From: Proteobacteria bacterium SG_bin4
Lineage (GTDB): Bacteria > Pseudomonadota > Gammaproteobacteria > Burkholderiales > Nitrosomonadaceae
Direction: 5' to 3'
DNA length: 64,000 nt
Assembly: GCA_002083395.1 (NCBI GenBank)
Contig: LWDH01000053.1
Location: 1 to 64,000, forward strand
Shown here: positions 1 through 8,430 of the stretch, piece by piece
Position numbering within the stretch: the stretch's first letter is position 1
How the letters are laid out: every line of letters begins with the position of its first letter
Program-made: the position numbers and the translations under genes
The notes under the pieces: model-generated
What the model saw: the letters and a program-made list of their open reading frames with translations, nothing else
What the model was told of the DNA's origin: nothing
Databases searched by the model: none

Positions 1-274
1 TTTAAAAAATCAGGGGTTTTGCAAAGGTCTCTAGTAATTGCATCGCGAGTCCATTATTGCATTTTAGCGGAGGGTATTATGGCGGGTGTTGATTCACAGA
101 TTTGATGATCTATTGCACGGAACGGCAGTTGGGGAGTATGCTTTGCTTGAATATAATTTTTATTATAAATCAAAAACCTTTGAGCGATGAAAGGTGTATC
201 GATAGTTATTCTACACTGGCGTTATTTTGCTAATTAGTACACTTAGTTAGAACTGTTGAAGAAGGAAGATTTAC
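1..274. other. Non-coding region upstream of the ATPase gene
   Basis: This is AT-rich sequence with no convincing gene or RNA. It provides the leader of the following gene, including a purine-rich ribosome binding site (gaaggaag, 261-268) seven bases before the GTG start. The left edge could be the end of an element lying outside the window, but I cannot identify one. Confidence 0.4.
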
Positions 275-1801
275 GTGAAGATAAAATCAATAAGTATCAA
301 TCGATTTAGGGGATACGCTAACCCTGTCTCCGTTGAGATGGATGACTTACTTGTGTTAGTTGGCAAGAATGATATTGGAAAATCAACGATTCTTGAAGCA
401 TTAGACTTCTTTTTTAACGAAGGAAAAGGAAGTATAAAAATCGACAAGGATGATATCAATAAAAAGTGTCTACGTGAGGGGCAGGATTGTATTGAAATCG
501 CGGTTGAATTTACGAATTTTCCAGCATCAATTGTAATTGATGCTAGTAATGAAACAACTCTCGCAAATGAATACCTCCTTACTAAAAACGGTACTTTGCA
601 AGTTGTAAAGCATTATCCTAACGCAGGAAAGGAAAAAGTCTTTATTAGGGCGCTACATCCAACAAATCCCAAGTGTAAAGATCTCTTATTAAAGAAAAAT
701 GAAGAACTCAAAAAAATACTTGGTGATTGTGGACTTGTTTGCGATGACAAGACGAAAAATGCGGAGCTTCGAAAGGCTATCTGGGAGGGGCAGGAAGATC
801 TACAACTCAAAGAATATGAAATTGAGGTTGCGAAGATTGATACAAAGAACATTTGGGAACAGCTAAAAGCATATATGCCGCTTTTTACCCTATTCCAGTC
901 AGATAGAAAGAACAGTGACGGCGACAGTGAAGTTCAAGACCCCATGCGTTTAGCTGTGAAGGAAATTCTGGGAGATTCTCAAATTCAGACTGAGTTATCA
1001 AAAGTAGCTGAAACGGTAAAAGCAAGGTTGGATGACGTAGCTTCAAGAACACTATCAAAATTGAGCGAAATGAATCCAGAAATCGCGACATCTCTCGATC
1101 CACAGTTGCCAGACCTTGCGAACTTGAAATGGGTAGATGTATTTAAGAATGTTTCAATTACTGCTGACGATGATATTCCAATAAATAAGAGAGGAAGCGG
1201 CGTAAAAAGGTTGATACTTATCAGTTTCTTTAGAGCGGAAGCAGAACGACGACAACTAGAGACTAATGTTCCAAACATTGTTTATGCGATCGAGGAACCT
1301 GAAACATCACAACACCCCGAACATCAGCGATCCTTGATTGATGCCTTAGTCAGTTTATCTAAGACAACGAATGCTCAAGTAATGCTTACTACTCATAGTC
1401 CAGAGATTGTGAAAAAACTTCAGTTTGAGAACATTCTTCTTATTTCAGGTCGAAATGCTGGGCAAGTTTATCGAATTCAAAAACATGAACTGCCATATCC
1501 GAGTCTTAATGAAGTGAATTACGTGGCTTTTGGTGAGGCATCTTTTGAGTATCATAACGAGTTATATGGATTTATTGAGGCAGAAGGAAAACTAGCTAAT
1601 TACAAAAGTGGCAAGCCACTGAGGAGTTACACTAAGATCAAGAAGGATGGATCCACAGTTATGCAGCAAATTGAATTAACAGAGTACATAAGGCACCAAG
1701 TTCACCATCCGGAGAATGACAAAAATGTTCAATTTACATCTGAAGAACTAAGTGCATCCATTGAAGAAATGAGAACTTTCATTCAGTCTAATATTCGTTA
1801 G
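275..1801 (+). CDS. ABC/RecF-type AAA ATPase with HEPN-like C-terminal tail (putative defence protein)
   Basis: This is a 508-residue AAA_15/AAA_21-type ATPase of the SMC/RecF/OLD class. Visible motifs are a Walker A GKNDIGKST at residues 30-38, a Walker B/D-loop stretch with AIEEPETSQHPEHQ near residue 340, and a switch histidine in LTTHSPE near 373. The coiled middle (about 140-290) separates the two ATPase halves. There is no TOPRIM domain, so it is not a typical OLD nuclease. The last 100 residues contain YIRHQVHHPEN with R473-x4-H478, which fits the R-x4-6-H catalytic pattern of HEPN RNases. Proteins pairing an ABC ATPase with a HEPN nuclease (PrrC, RloC) are anti-phage anticodon nucleases, so a defence role is plausible but inferred. 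The GTG start is supported by the site at 261-268. The gene is more AT-rich than its neighbours and has no partner, which suggests transfer. Confidence 0.8.
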   Translation: MKIKSISINRFRGYANPVSVEMDDLLVLVGKNDIGKSTILEALDFFFNEGKGSIKIDKDDINKKCLREGQDCIEIAVEFTNFPASIVIDASNETTLANEYLLTKNGTLQVVKHYPNAGKEKVFIRALHPTNPKCKDLLLKKNEELKKILGDCGLVCDDKTKNAELRKAIWEGQEDLQLKEYEIEVAKIDTKNIWEQLKAYMPLFTLFQSDRKNSDGDSEVQDPMRLAVKEILGDSQIQTELSKVAETVKARLDDVASRTLSKLSEMNPEIATSLDPQLPDLANLKWVDVFKNVSITADDDIPINKRGSGVKRLILISFFRAEAERRQLETNVPNIVYAIEEPETSQHPEHQRSLIDALVSLSKTTNAQVMLTTHSPEIVKKLQFENILLISGRNAGQVYRIQKHELPYPSLNEVNYVAFGEASFEYHNELYGFIEAEGKLANYKSGKPLRSYTKIKKDGSTVMQQIELTEYIRHQVHHPENDKNVQFTSEELSASIEEMRTFIQSNIR

Positions 1802-1960
1802 TATGGTTATATCAACAAATTACTGAACCCGCGTAAGCTGAAAGCATTCCGCCAAATGAGCATGATGATAGCTTGGCATTGGTTTTGATCTGACGGATCA
1901 CCCCTCGGGCATCCGTCCTGCAAACTGAAAACAAGCCGTTAAAACGATAAACGCATTTCG
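1802..1960. other. Short spacer, possible coding remnant
   Basis: This is the gap between two convergent genes. The bases right after the ATPase stop stay open for about 28 codons (ending WHWF and TGA near 1888) without a start or ribosome binding site. It could be the tail of a lost gene or chance. No clear terminator hairpin was found. Confidence 0.25.
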
Positions 1961-4159
1961 TCACCGGTTCGGATTCCGGCTCAATTTATAACTGATCTGA
2001 TACTCCGCGCCTTCCGCTTCGATGATGAGCGACGATTCCCGGCTGTTTTCGCCTTTCTTCAATGCCGGAATCGTGGCGGTGAACGGGCCGTCGTCGTCAT
2101 CGCCGCTATCCAGCTCGTATACGGTGATGTTGAGCCGGTCGCTGAACGCGGTGTTTTTCGGGTAATAAGCATTGAGCATGCGCCGTTCGTCGTCGTCGAA
2201 GTCTTCGTCGGTGAAGTCGAGGAAGTTGGTCGCCATGTCGTCGGCGGTCAGGGTGAGGTGGATTTCGTCCGCGCCGAGGCCGCTTTGATCTTCAATGCTG
2301 TAGATTTCCAGATAATTCAGGTAGGAAATGCTGTAGCGGTACCCGGCGAGGAATTCGAAATCCGTTATCTGGCTGCGCTCCAGCAGCATGTAAACATCCT
2401 GGATGTCGGCGGCGCGGTCATAGCCGATCAATGTGAGTTTGTCTTCGTTGGATACTTGCTCGAACGGCGCTGGGGCAGCGATGCCTTCGAACAGGCTGAG
2501 GCGGATTTTCCGGTTGAAGTCGTTTTGAATGTAAAACTCCACCCGGTAAGGATTGCCGCTCAACAATTGCTCGGCCAGCGGCGCGCGGAACCAGCATTCG
2601 TCATTTTTGCCGTTCTTCTGGCCCACCGGCAAGCGCGGGTCTTTGGGATCGTCGTTCGGCAATAGGCCGATGGCGAGGAAACGGTTTTCGCCGGTGTGCT
2701 TGATGAAGGAAAAGGCGATGTTTCCGGTGAATTGCTCTTCTCTTTCAGTGGCTTTCAGGCGGATGAACATCGGTTTATGCACATCGACCTGATCGCCCGT
2801 TTCGGCAAGCTGGAATTCATGTTGCAGACCGTTCAGCCAGTCGTGGTCGAGTCCTATTTCTGTCCATTTGACTTGATTGTACGGGTCGATTTTGGTCGAC
2901 ATGGCGTTCTCGAAATAAAACGCGGCTTCCAGATTGGGCGAGTAAGTGAAGGTGTAGGTACCCGGTTCGCGGATATAAATCCACTGGAACACCCCGGGGG
3001 AGGGGATCTTCAGGTCGTTGGCGATATTGACTTTGACCGGTGAATCCGGCGCTTGAAAATGCCTGAAGTCGCTTTGCAGTTTGGCTTGATTCGGCGTGTT
3101 GTACGGAAACTGCCAATGCACTTGCGCCAAAATGCCTTTGTGGTCGCTTTGGATTCGTTCGAATGCCATATCCAGCGCGGAGAAATTCGACGGCAGAATG
3201 CGCATGTGCTGCGCCACCAGATGGCGAGGCGTTTCGCCCACAGCATCGGTGCGTTGCTTCGGAAAGCAGATGTAATCCAGCCGCTCTTTCAATCCCGCCG
3301 GCAAATGCTCGCCTTCTTTCAGGTTGGTGTTGGTTAAGCCCGGATCGGCTTCCATGAAAGCGCCGGGCGGCGTCATGAAGGTGCGCCAGCCGTCGATCAA
3401 TTGTTCGGTGAAAATCAGATGGTTTTGCCGGGCGGTAATGCCTAGCGAGGAAATATTGTACGGGCCGCCGTTGTTGATGAAGACATTGGTCCATTCGCCG
3501 TGGCCATCGGTGGAGTAGGGCGGCGTATCGCCGCGGATGTTCAAATCGCCGAGCACAATGACCTTATCCCAATTGGCGTTGTCTTCCGGCGCGCCGAGGA
3601 GGTCGATCAACGCGCTTTCGATGACTTTCAATTGCCGCAGGCGGATGATGTGGTGTTCGCCGACTTCGTCGTAAAACGCCTGCAAGTGCGTCAAGGCGAT
3701 GGTCACGGCTTCAAAGTGCAAACCGGTGCTGATTTGAACGATGGCCACGCCTTTTTCCGCCCAGCCGTCATTACCGGCGCTCATTGGGTAAGAAAAAAGG
3801 CTATTGTAGGGATAATACCGGCTGAGATTACCGGAAAAGTTTTTCTCCGACGGCGGCAACGCAAAGAACTCAAATTTGCTGAATATCGCCAATCCACCAT
3901 CGTCCAGATCGCCGCTGCCGCCGTCGAACGACACGATGTTATGCGGATACAGATGCTGCAACCCATCTTTCAGAATTTCTTTCGCGTCCTCATTGTCCGC
4001 CTCGTTGAAAACCACTACATCGGGATGTTCGTCAAACGCGAAATTTGCCGGATCGAGTGCCTTGACCACCGCTTTCGCGCGCCATTCGGCGTCGCTGTGA
4101 GGGCCTGCGGGCCAGGCTTGCGCCTGGATGTTCATGGTGAGGATTCTGAAATTTCTCAT
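1961..4159 (-). CDS. Endonuclease/exonuclease/phosphatase (DNase I-fold) family protein
   Basis: This is a 732-residue protein. The N-terminal 370 residues have the EEP fold shared by DNase I, sphingomyelinases and inositol phosphatases: N10 in the first strand, the metal-binding glutamate E53 in FNEADNED, GDLNIRGD near residue 205, and the C-terminal catalytic SDHKGIL near 340. The C-terminal half looks beta-rich, as in accessory or lipid-binding domains of neutral sphingomyelinase-like proteins, but I do not recognise it. No signal peptide is visible, so a cytoplasmic location is likely unless export is atypical. The substrate (nucleic acid, phospholipid or other phosphodiester) cannot be told. 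The start has an AGGGAGA site about eight bases upstream. Confidence 0.7.
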   Translation of the reverse strand: MRNFRILTMNIQAQAWPAGPHSDAEWRAKAVVKALDPANFAFDEHPDVVVFNEADNEDAKEILKDGLQHLYPHNIVSFDGGSGDLDDGGLAIFSKFEFFALPPSEKNFSGNLSRYYPYNSLFSYPMSAGNDGWAEKGVAIVQISTGLHFEAVTIALTHLQAFYDEVGEHHIIRLRQLKVIESALIDLLGAPEDNANWDKVIVLGDLNIRGDTPPYSTDGHGEWTNVFINNGGPYNISSLGITARQNHLIFTEQLIDGWRTFMTPPGAFMEADPGLTNTNLKEGEHLPAGLKERLDYICFPKQRTDAVGETPRHLVAQHMRILPSNFSALDMAFERIQSDHKGILAQVHWQFPYNTPNQAKLQSDFRHFQAPDSPVKVNIANDLKIPSPGVFQWIYIREPGTYTFTYSPNLEAAFYFENAMSTKIDPYNQVKWTEIGLDHDWLNGLQHEFQLAETGDQVDVHKPMFIRLKATEREEQFTGNIAFSFIKHTGENRFLAIGLLPNDDPKDPRLPVGQKNGKNDECWFRAPLAEQLLSGNPYRVEFYIQNDFNRKIRLSLFEGIAAPAPFEQVSNEDKLTLIGYDRAADIQDVYMLLERSQITDFEFLAGYRYSISYLNYLEIYSIEDQSGLGADEIHLTLTADDMATNFLDFTDEDFDDDERRMLNAYYPKNTAFSDRLNITVYELDSGDDDDGPFTATIPALKKGENSRESSLIIEAEGAEYQISYKLSRNPNR

Positions 4160-4186
4160 GGTGGAAGTTCTCCCTGCGGTGGATGA

Positions 4187-5173
4187 TTAATGTTGCGGGT
4201 CGGATGGATAGAGGTATCGTGTTGATGGGGTGATTGCCGTGCGGTGCGATACCGCTTCCAGGAAATTGCGCAAGTGCGGTAACAGCAGCGACGGTTTTTC
4301 TTCTTGCACGGCGTGACCGACACCGCTCATGATGACGAGTTTTGAGTTCGGCAGATTTTCATGCAAGCGCTTGCCGACGGCCAGCGGCACGATTTCGTCT
4401 TCCCGGCTCCAGATAATCAGGGTAGGGAGGGTCAGGCGCGCGTAATTGTCTGAGAATTGCTGCAAGTCGGCTGGCAGCATTTGCCGTGCTGAAGTAAGCA
4501 GCGCGTATTTGGCATCGGGTTTGTCGAGATCGGCGGCATAGTGGTCGACGGCTTCTTGCGGAATCAGATCGTCATTAAAATACACTTTTTGCAGAAGATC
4601 TTTTACCTGGAAGGTATTGGGTACTGCATAAGTGATTAATGGCCCCAATACCGGGGTTGCGAGTATTTTGACAAAACCGGGCAGTTCCTGCGGATAGGCA
4701 ACGCTGTCGATGAGTACCAGGCTTTTTTGCAGACCCGGATTGGAATTCGCTAAATAGATCGATACCGCTAACGCCACGCCGCCGCCATAGGAATGGCCGA
4801 CGATGTGAAGATCCTTTAAATCATTTTCGAGAATAAAGTTCCGGACCAATCTGGCCTGTTCGTAAACGGAATAGGCATCGTCGCGTGGCTTGGGCGAATC
4901 GCCGAAGCCTTTTAAGTCAATGGTAATGACCCGGTTTTTTTGCGCCAGCGGTTCAACGATATGCCGCCAGCTATAGCTGCTGGCGCCGAAGCCATGAATC
5001 AGCAATACCGGTTCGCCGGCGCCGGTGCTTCGGAATGCCAGTTCCAGTTCGCTGGTTTTGTCGGGGACTCGGTATTGCGTCCAGCCGGGTATATTTTTAT
5101 CCATGACCGCACAGCCGCTGAAGGTTAAAACCGCCAGCAGCAGCGCAAGTTTTGACAGGCGGTTGTTTCTCAT
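4187..5173 (-). CDS. Alpha/beta-hydrolase lipoprotein
   Basis: This is a 328-residue alpha/beta-hydrolase with a lipoprotein signal (lipobox FSGC, cysteine at residue 21), so it is probably anchored in the outer or inner membrane facing the periplasm. The fold shows the oxyanion LIHGFGASS, the nucleophile elbow GHSYGGG, an acidic stretch WSREDEIVPL and the catalytic histidine in GVGHAVQEEKP. The substrate is unknown; esters and epoxides are common in this family. The frame stays open far upstream, but the ATG at 5173 is preferred because it gives the lipoprotein signal and overlaps the previous stop codon as ATGA, so the pair is translationally coupled. Confidence 0.8.
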   Translation of the reverse strand: MRNNRLSKLALLLAVLTFSGCAVMDKNIPGWTQYRVPDKTSELELAFRSTGAGEPVLLIHGFGASSYSWRHIVEPLAQKNRVITIDLKGFGDSPKPRDDAYSVYEQARLVRNFILENDLKDLHIVGHSYGGGVALAVSIYLANSNPGLQKSLVLIDSVAYPQELPGFVKILATPVLGPLITYAVPNTFQVKDLLQKVYFNDDLIPQEAVDHYAADLDKPDAKYALLTSARQMLPADLQQFSDNYARLTLPTLIIWSREDEIVPLAVGKRLHENLPNSKLVIMSGVGHAVQEEKPSLLLPHLRNFLEAVSHRTAITPSTRYLYPSDPQH

Positions 5174-5562
5174 GTCAAAGCACGGACCAGCATCGTCAGA
5201 TCGAAGACAGCGCCGCCAAAAAAAGCGATTGCGCCGAAAATGGGCAATACAGCAATGATATTGCACGCTTTTTTCAGCCGGGTGGCTTCTTCGTCGTTTT
5301 CTATCTTCATATGGCGCGGGATGGATACGATCACATAGCTGATCAGGCAAAGAAAGATGATGTTTCCGACGGTAAGCGGCAGCAGGTTGGTCAGATAGAT
5401 TTCCACCGGGCCGAGCGTTTGCTCCGGGCAACGGCCGCATTTGTCGATCAATTCGAACAGCATGTCGCGCCTGGCGTTGATGATTTGAAAGAAGCTGAGC
5501 GTGGTATTGACTGCGCCCCATAAAGCCGCCAATAAAACAATGGGAAGTCCCAATTTATCCAT
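5170..5562 (-). CDS. Small three-helix membrane protein of unknown function
   Basis: This is a 130-residue protein with about three hydrophobic segments: residues 6-25, about 58-80 and about 100-122. A short cytoplasmic or periplasmic stretch contains a CGRC pair, a possible disulfide or metal site. I do not recognise the family. It is the first gene of a two-gene unit, and its stop overlaps the start of the downstream lipoprotein hydrolase by four bases. Confidence 0.6.
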   Translation of the reverse strand: MDKLGLPIVLLAALWGAVNTTLSFFQIINARRDMLFELIDKCGRCPEQTLGPVEIYLTNLLPLTVGNIIFLCLISYVIVSIPRHMKIENDEEATRLKKACNIIAVLPIFGAIAFFGGAVFDLTMLVRALT

Positions 5563-5641
5563 AGCGATTGCTCTCCCTAATCATTCCTCCACAAAGGTTA
5601 TCACGGGGAGGTTTAAAACGAAATGAATTGTTATATGAATA

Positions 5642-5668
5642 CAGCGGCGGTACGTCGCAGAGCCGCTG
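5642..5668 (-). terminator. Possible weak terminator downstream of the OxlT-like gene
   Basis: A seven-pair GC stem (cagcggc with gccgctg, 13-base loop) lies 19 bases past the transporter stop. On the minus strand it is followed by a mixed A/T stretch rather than a clean T run, so termination would be weak. Confidence 0.3.
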
Positions 5669-5686
5669 CGGTATTAAGCAGAAAGT

Positions 5687-6943
5687 TTAGAATGTGCGTT
5701 TATCCGGCGGGTTGAGTCCCATCGCGGCAATCACCATCCCAAGCAGCGCCAGCCCCGCGACCACCGGAAAGGCGTGCAAATAGCTGCCGGTGATGTCCTT
5801 GATGCTGCCGGATAGCAGTGTTCCGAGGATAGCGCCAGCGCCGTAGGCGGTGAATACCACGCCGTAATTCTGCGCGTAATATCGCTTGCCGAAGAAGATG
5901 CCGGTCGCAGTGGGCGCGAGCGCCAGCCAGCCGCCCAGGCACATCCATAGCACGCAGAATGCCAGCAGATACAGGATGGTATTGCCTTCCCCGAAAAAGA
6001 ACAGCAACAAGGATGCGCCTAGAATCATCGCGAATGAAACCATCGCAGTCTGTTTCGGACCCAGCCGGTCGGTCAAAGCGCCGAACAGCGGCCGTCCCAA
6101 TCCGTTGAATACCGCGAACAAGGATATCGCGAAGGCGGCGGTCGCCGCTTCCAGTTTCGCGATTTCGGTGCCGACCGGCGACGCGATACCGATTGCCATT
6201 AATCCCGCCAGGCAACCGATGGTGTACGTTGCCCATAGTGCATAGAAATTCGTGGTTTTTAACATGGCTTGCCGGTCAAGATGGATAGCGGGCGGTGCTG
6301 CGGCTGCATCTACCGAGTGATGGATTGCCGCAGGGGACCATTCTACCGGCGGAAAACGTAACAACTGCGCCAGTAGCGTTGTGACAAGCGTAAACGCCAT
6401 TCCCAAGTATAGAAAGGTATGCAGGATGCCAATATCCGGTTGCAGAATCATCGCTTTCATCAGCGGCGCGACGACCAATGCCGACACGCCGAAACCCATC
6501 ACCGTCAGGCCGATTGCCAGGCCGCTGTGCCGCGGAAACCATTTGGCCACCACCGCAATCGGGCAACCGTACACAATGCCGACCCCGGCGCCGCCAATGA
6601 CGCCGTATAAAATAGTCAAGGTAACAATATCCCCGGAAAAGCTCGCCGCGATCCATCCGCTTCCCGCCAGTAAGCCGCCGAGCGTCGCCGTATTTCTCGG
6701 TCCCCAGCGCGCGATCAGGTTGCCCGCCAACGGCATCGCAACCGCGAATACCGCCAGAAACACCATGAACGGATACCCGCTCTGGCTCGATGTGATTCCC
6801 CACAAACTCTCCAATGGCTTGCGGAAAATGCTGAAGGCATAAATCGATCCCAGGCAGACATTGATCAAAAGTCCGATTGCCACAAACACCCAGCGGCCTT
6901 TCGCCGCTTCCATGCCGAATAATTTCAAATCGTGTTGAGTCAT
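5687..6943 (-). CDS. OxlT-like MFS transporter (oxalate/formate antiporter family)
   Basis: This is a 418-residue major-facilitator protein with twelve predicted membrane helices. The first helix (VFVAIGLLINVCLGSIYAFS), the loop ARWGPRNTAT and the segment VYGCPIAVVAKWFP are typical of the oxalate:formate antiporter (OxlT) subfamily, whose members exchange small carboxylates. The actual substrate here is unknown. It is a single gene on the minus strand with no metabolic partner next to it. The ATG at 6943 gives a short hydrophilic N-terminus before helix 1, as usual for the family. Confidence 0.8.
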   Translation of the reverse strand: MTQHDLKLFGMEAAKGRWVFVAIGLLINVCLGSIYAFSIFRKPLESLWGITSSQSGYPFMVFLAVFAVAMPLAGNLIARWGPRNTATLGGLLAGSGWIAASFSGDIVTLTILYGVIGGAGVGIVYGCPIAVVAKWFPRHSGLAIGLTVMGFGVSALVVAPLMKAMILQPDIGILHTFLYLGMAFTLVTTLLAQLLRFPPVEWSPAAIHHSVDAAAAPPAIHLDRQAMLKTTNFYALWATYTIGCLAGLMAIGIASPVGTEIAKLEAATAAFAISLFAVFNGLGRPLFGALTDRLGPKQTAMVSFAMILGASLLLFFFGEGNTILYLLAFCVLWMCLGGWLALAPTATGIFFGKRYYAQNYGVVFTAYGAGAILGTLLSGSIKDITGSYLHAFPVVAGLALLGMVIAAMGLNPPDKRTF

Positions 6944-6974
6944 TTCAGTTTTTTATTGTTCATCATAAATTTAA

Positions 6975-6998
6975 AACCGCCAGCTTTAGCCGGCGGTT
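6975..6998. repeat. Imperfect palindrome (aaccgccagc/gccggcggtt)
   Basis: A ten-pair stem with one mismatch and a four-base TTTA loop lies in the divergent gap between the transporter and the TIR gene. It resembles a terminator stem but has no gene to terminate on either strand, so it is more likely a dispersed palindrome or an operator. Confidence 0.35.
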
Positions 6999-7057
6999 GT
7001 TTATTGCTCGGTTTTTCTGAGCGAAGCGCTGCAATCTCAAAAAAGTCAAGTTATCAA

Positions 7058-7093
7058 AACATAACGGTTTTTATAGAAAAATCGTCTTATGTT
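7058..7093. promoter_or_regulatory. Long AT-rich inverted repeat upstream of the TIR operon
   Basis: An outer seven-base inverted repeat (AACATAA/TTATGTT) encloses an inner stem (CGGTTTTT/AAAAATCG, one G-T pair, ATAG loop), with a two-base bulge between them. It ends 60 bases before the TIR start, where a promoter would be expected. It could be an operator or a leader-RNA hairpin. The regulator is unknown. Confidence 0.4.
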
Positions 7094-7152
7094 AACATTG
7101 CCCCGGTTTGCGGCATGCCTTTTCAATTCGGTTGAGTGATTGAACACAAGCG

Positions 7153-8418
7153 ATGGAACAACAGAAAAAGAAAGATTTTTTTATTAGTTACAATAGAGCC
7201 GACGAAGAGAAAGCGGTCTGGATCAATTGCATACTGAAACTTAATGGGTATGCCACCGTCATCCAAGCGGAAGATTTTGGTCCGGGAAATAACTTTGTAC
7301 TGGCCATGCAAAAGGCGGCGACCGAAGCAACAAGGACGATCGCGGTATTGTCCCCCGATTATTTACAGTCAAAATTTACCGCTCCTGAGTGGGCTGCGGC
7401 GTTCGTGCAAGACCCAACGGGCGAACAACGAACATTAATTCCGGTAAAAGTGCGGCCTGTTGAGTTAATGGGGTTGTTAAAGTCCATCGTCTATATCGAC
7501 TTGCTGGATATCGATGAGGAAGAAGCGGAAACTCGCTTACTTTCAAAAATTCAGGATATTGCAGGAAGACCACGTCCCGTTTTCAAAAAATCAGAGTCAT
7601 CCACTGCATCCAAAATAGCGCCACAATACCTATCCAATCAGGCAGAGCAGAAACTCGGACAAATTAACCGTAAAAAGCACCGGGATCACTTGGCGATACA
7701 GATTTGGCAAAATGAAAACCGTAAAACGCACGGTTTTGTGATTTCGGGTGAGCAGCAAGAATGCCCGGAAGACATTCGTTTTAAATTGTCATACTTGTTA
7801 CAAGAAGATTTGATTAATCATAATCCGAAACCGCCTGAAATTCTGGGACTGAGGACTGAGAAAAGTTACCGGATAGGGAAATCGGCAGAGCAATTTTTAT
7901 GGGAATTACTAGCCAAACGACTTGGTAGTTGTAATCCCGAAAAAGCAGCAATTGAGATGCGCCTGAACCAAGTGGATAGAAGCTACCTATTTTTTAGGGA
8001 GCTGCCTAGCGATGAATCCGATAATCAGCAATTTTTAGTCGACCTTCTGGTCGCGTGGTCGAATTTAAGTCTAGCCTCAACATCGCACAGTCATTTTTTA
8101 TTGCTGATTCATGCCGCCGAGAACAGCGGCAATTCCCTGTTCAGGTGGCCATTCCTTGCTAAGCGTAAGCCTTCCTGGCGTGATCAAATTGAATCATTGC
8201 TTAAACAGCATGAAGTCATTGGCGCGTTATTGCCCGAATTTCATCCACCCAGCAAAAAAGAAATACGCGATTGGAAGGGGTTACATATTGAAGAAAGCGT
8301 ATTACGCGATGGCATCGAAGAATTGTTGACGGGACAATTTTTAAAGCACGAATCCATTCCTCTCGGGAAATTTAAAAAAGCTGCGTTACCTCTCCTCAAG
8401 AAACACTACTCACAATAA
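7153..8418 (+). CDS. TIR-domain protein with inactive-STAND-like C-terminal domain (putative conflict effector)
   Basis: This is a 421-residue protein. Residues 7-135 are a TIR domain (DFFISYNRADEEKA at the start). The Y-x2-S...PEW motif places the probable NAD-hydrolysing glutamate at E79. Residues about 165-400 look like a degenerate P-loop (inactive STAND) domain: residues 194-217 hold GFVISGEQQECPED in the place of a Walker A loop, and SHFLLLIHAAE near 315 takes the place of Walker B. TIR domains of this kind are NADases that deplete NAD in bacterial immunity. Coupling to a MoxR ATPase and a sensor is known from multi-gene NTP-dependent conflict systems. It is 12 bases from the MoxR gene, so the two share an operon. 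The ribosome binding site is weak. Confidence 0.8.
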   Translation: MEQQKKKDFFISYNRADEEKAVWINCILKLNGYATVIQAEDFGPGNNFVLAMQKAATEATRTIAVLSPDYLQSKFTAPEWAAAFVQDPTGEQRTLIPVKVRPVELMGLLKSIVYIDLLDIDEEEAETRLLSKIQDIAGRPRPVFKKSESSTASKIAPQYLSNQAEQKLGQINRKKHRDHLAIQIWQNENRKTHGFVISGEQQECPEDIRFKLSYLLQEDLINHNPKPPEILGLRTEKSYRIGKSAEQFLWELLAKRLGSCNPEKAAIEMRLNQVDRSYLFFRELPSDESDNQQFLVDLLVAWSNLSLASTSHSHFLLLIHAAENSGNSLFRWPFLAKRKPSWRDQIESLLKQHEVIGALLPEFHPPSKKEIRDWKGLHIEESVLRDGIEELLTGQFLKHESIPLGKFKKAALPLLKKHYSQ

Positions 8419-8430
8419 GAGCAAACCATC

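Noticed and set aside
5174..5521. 116-codon upstream extension of the lipoprotein hydrolase frame
   Set aside because: It overlaps the membrane-protein gene in another frame and would bury the lipoprotein signal. The ATG at 5173 with ATGA coupling is better.
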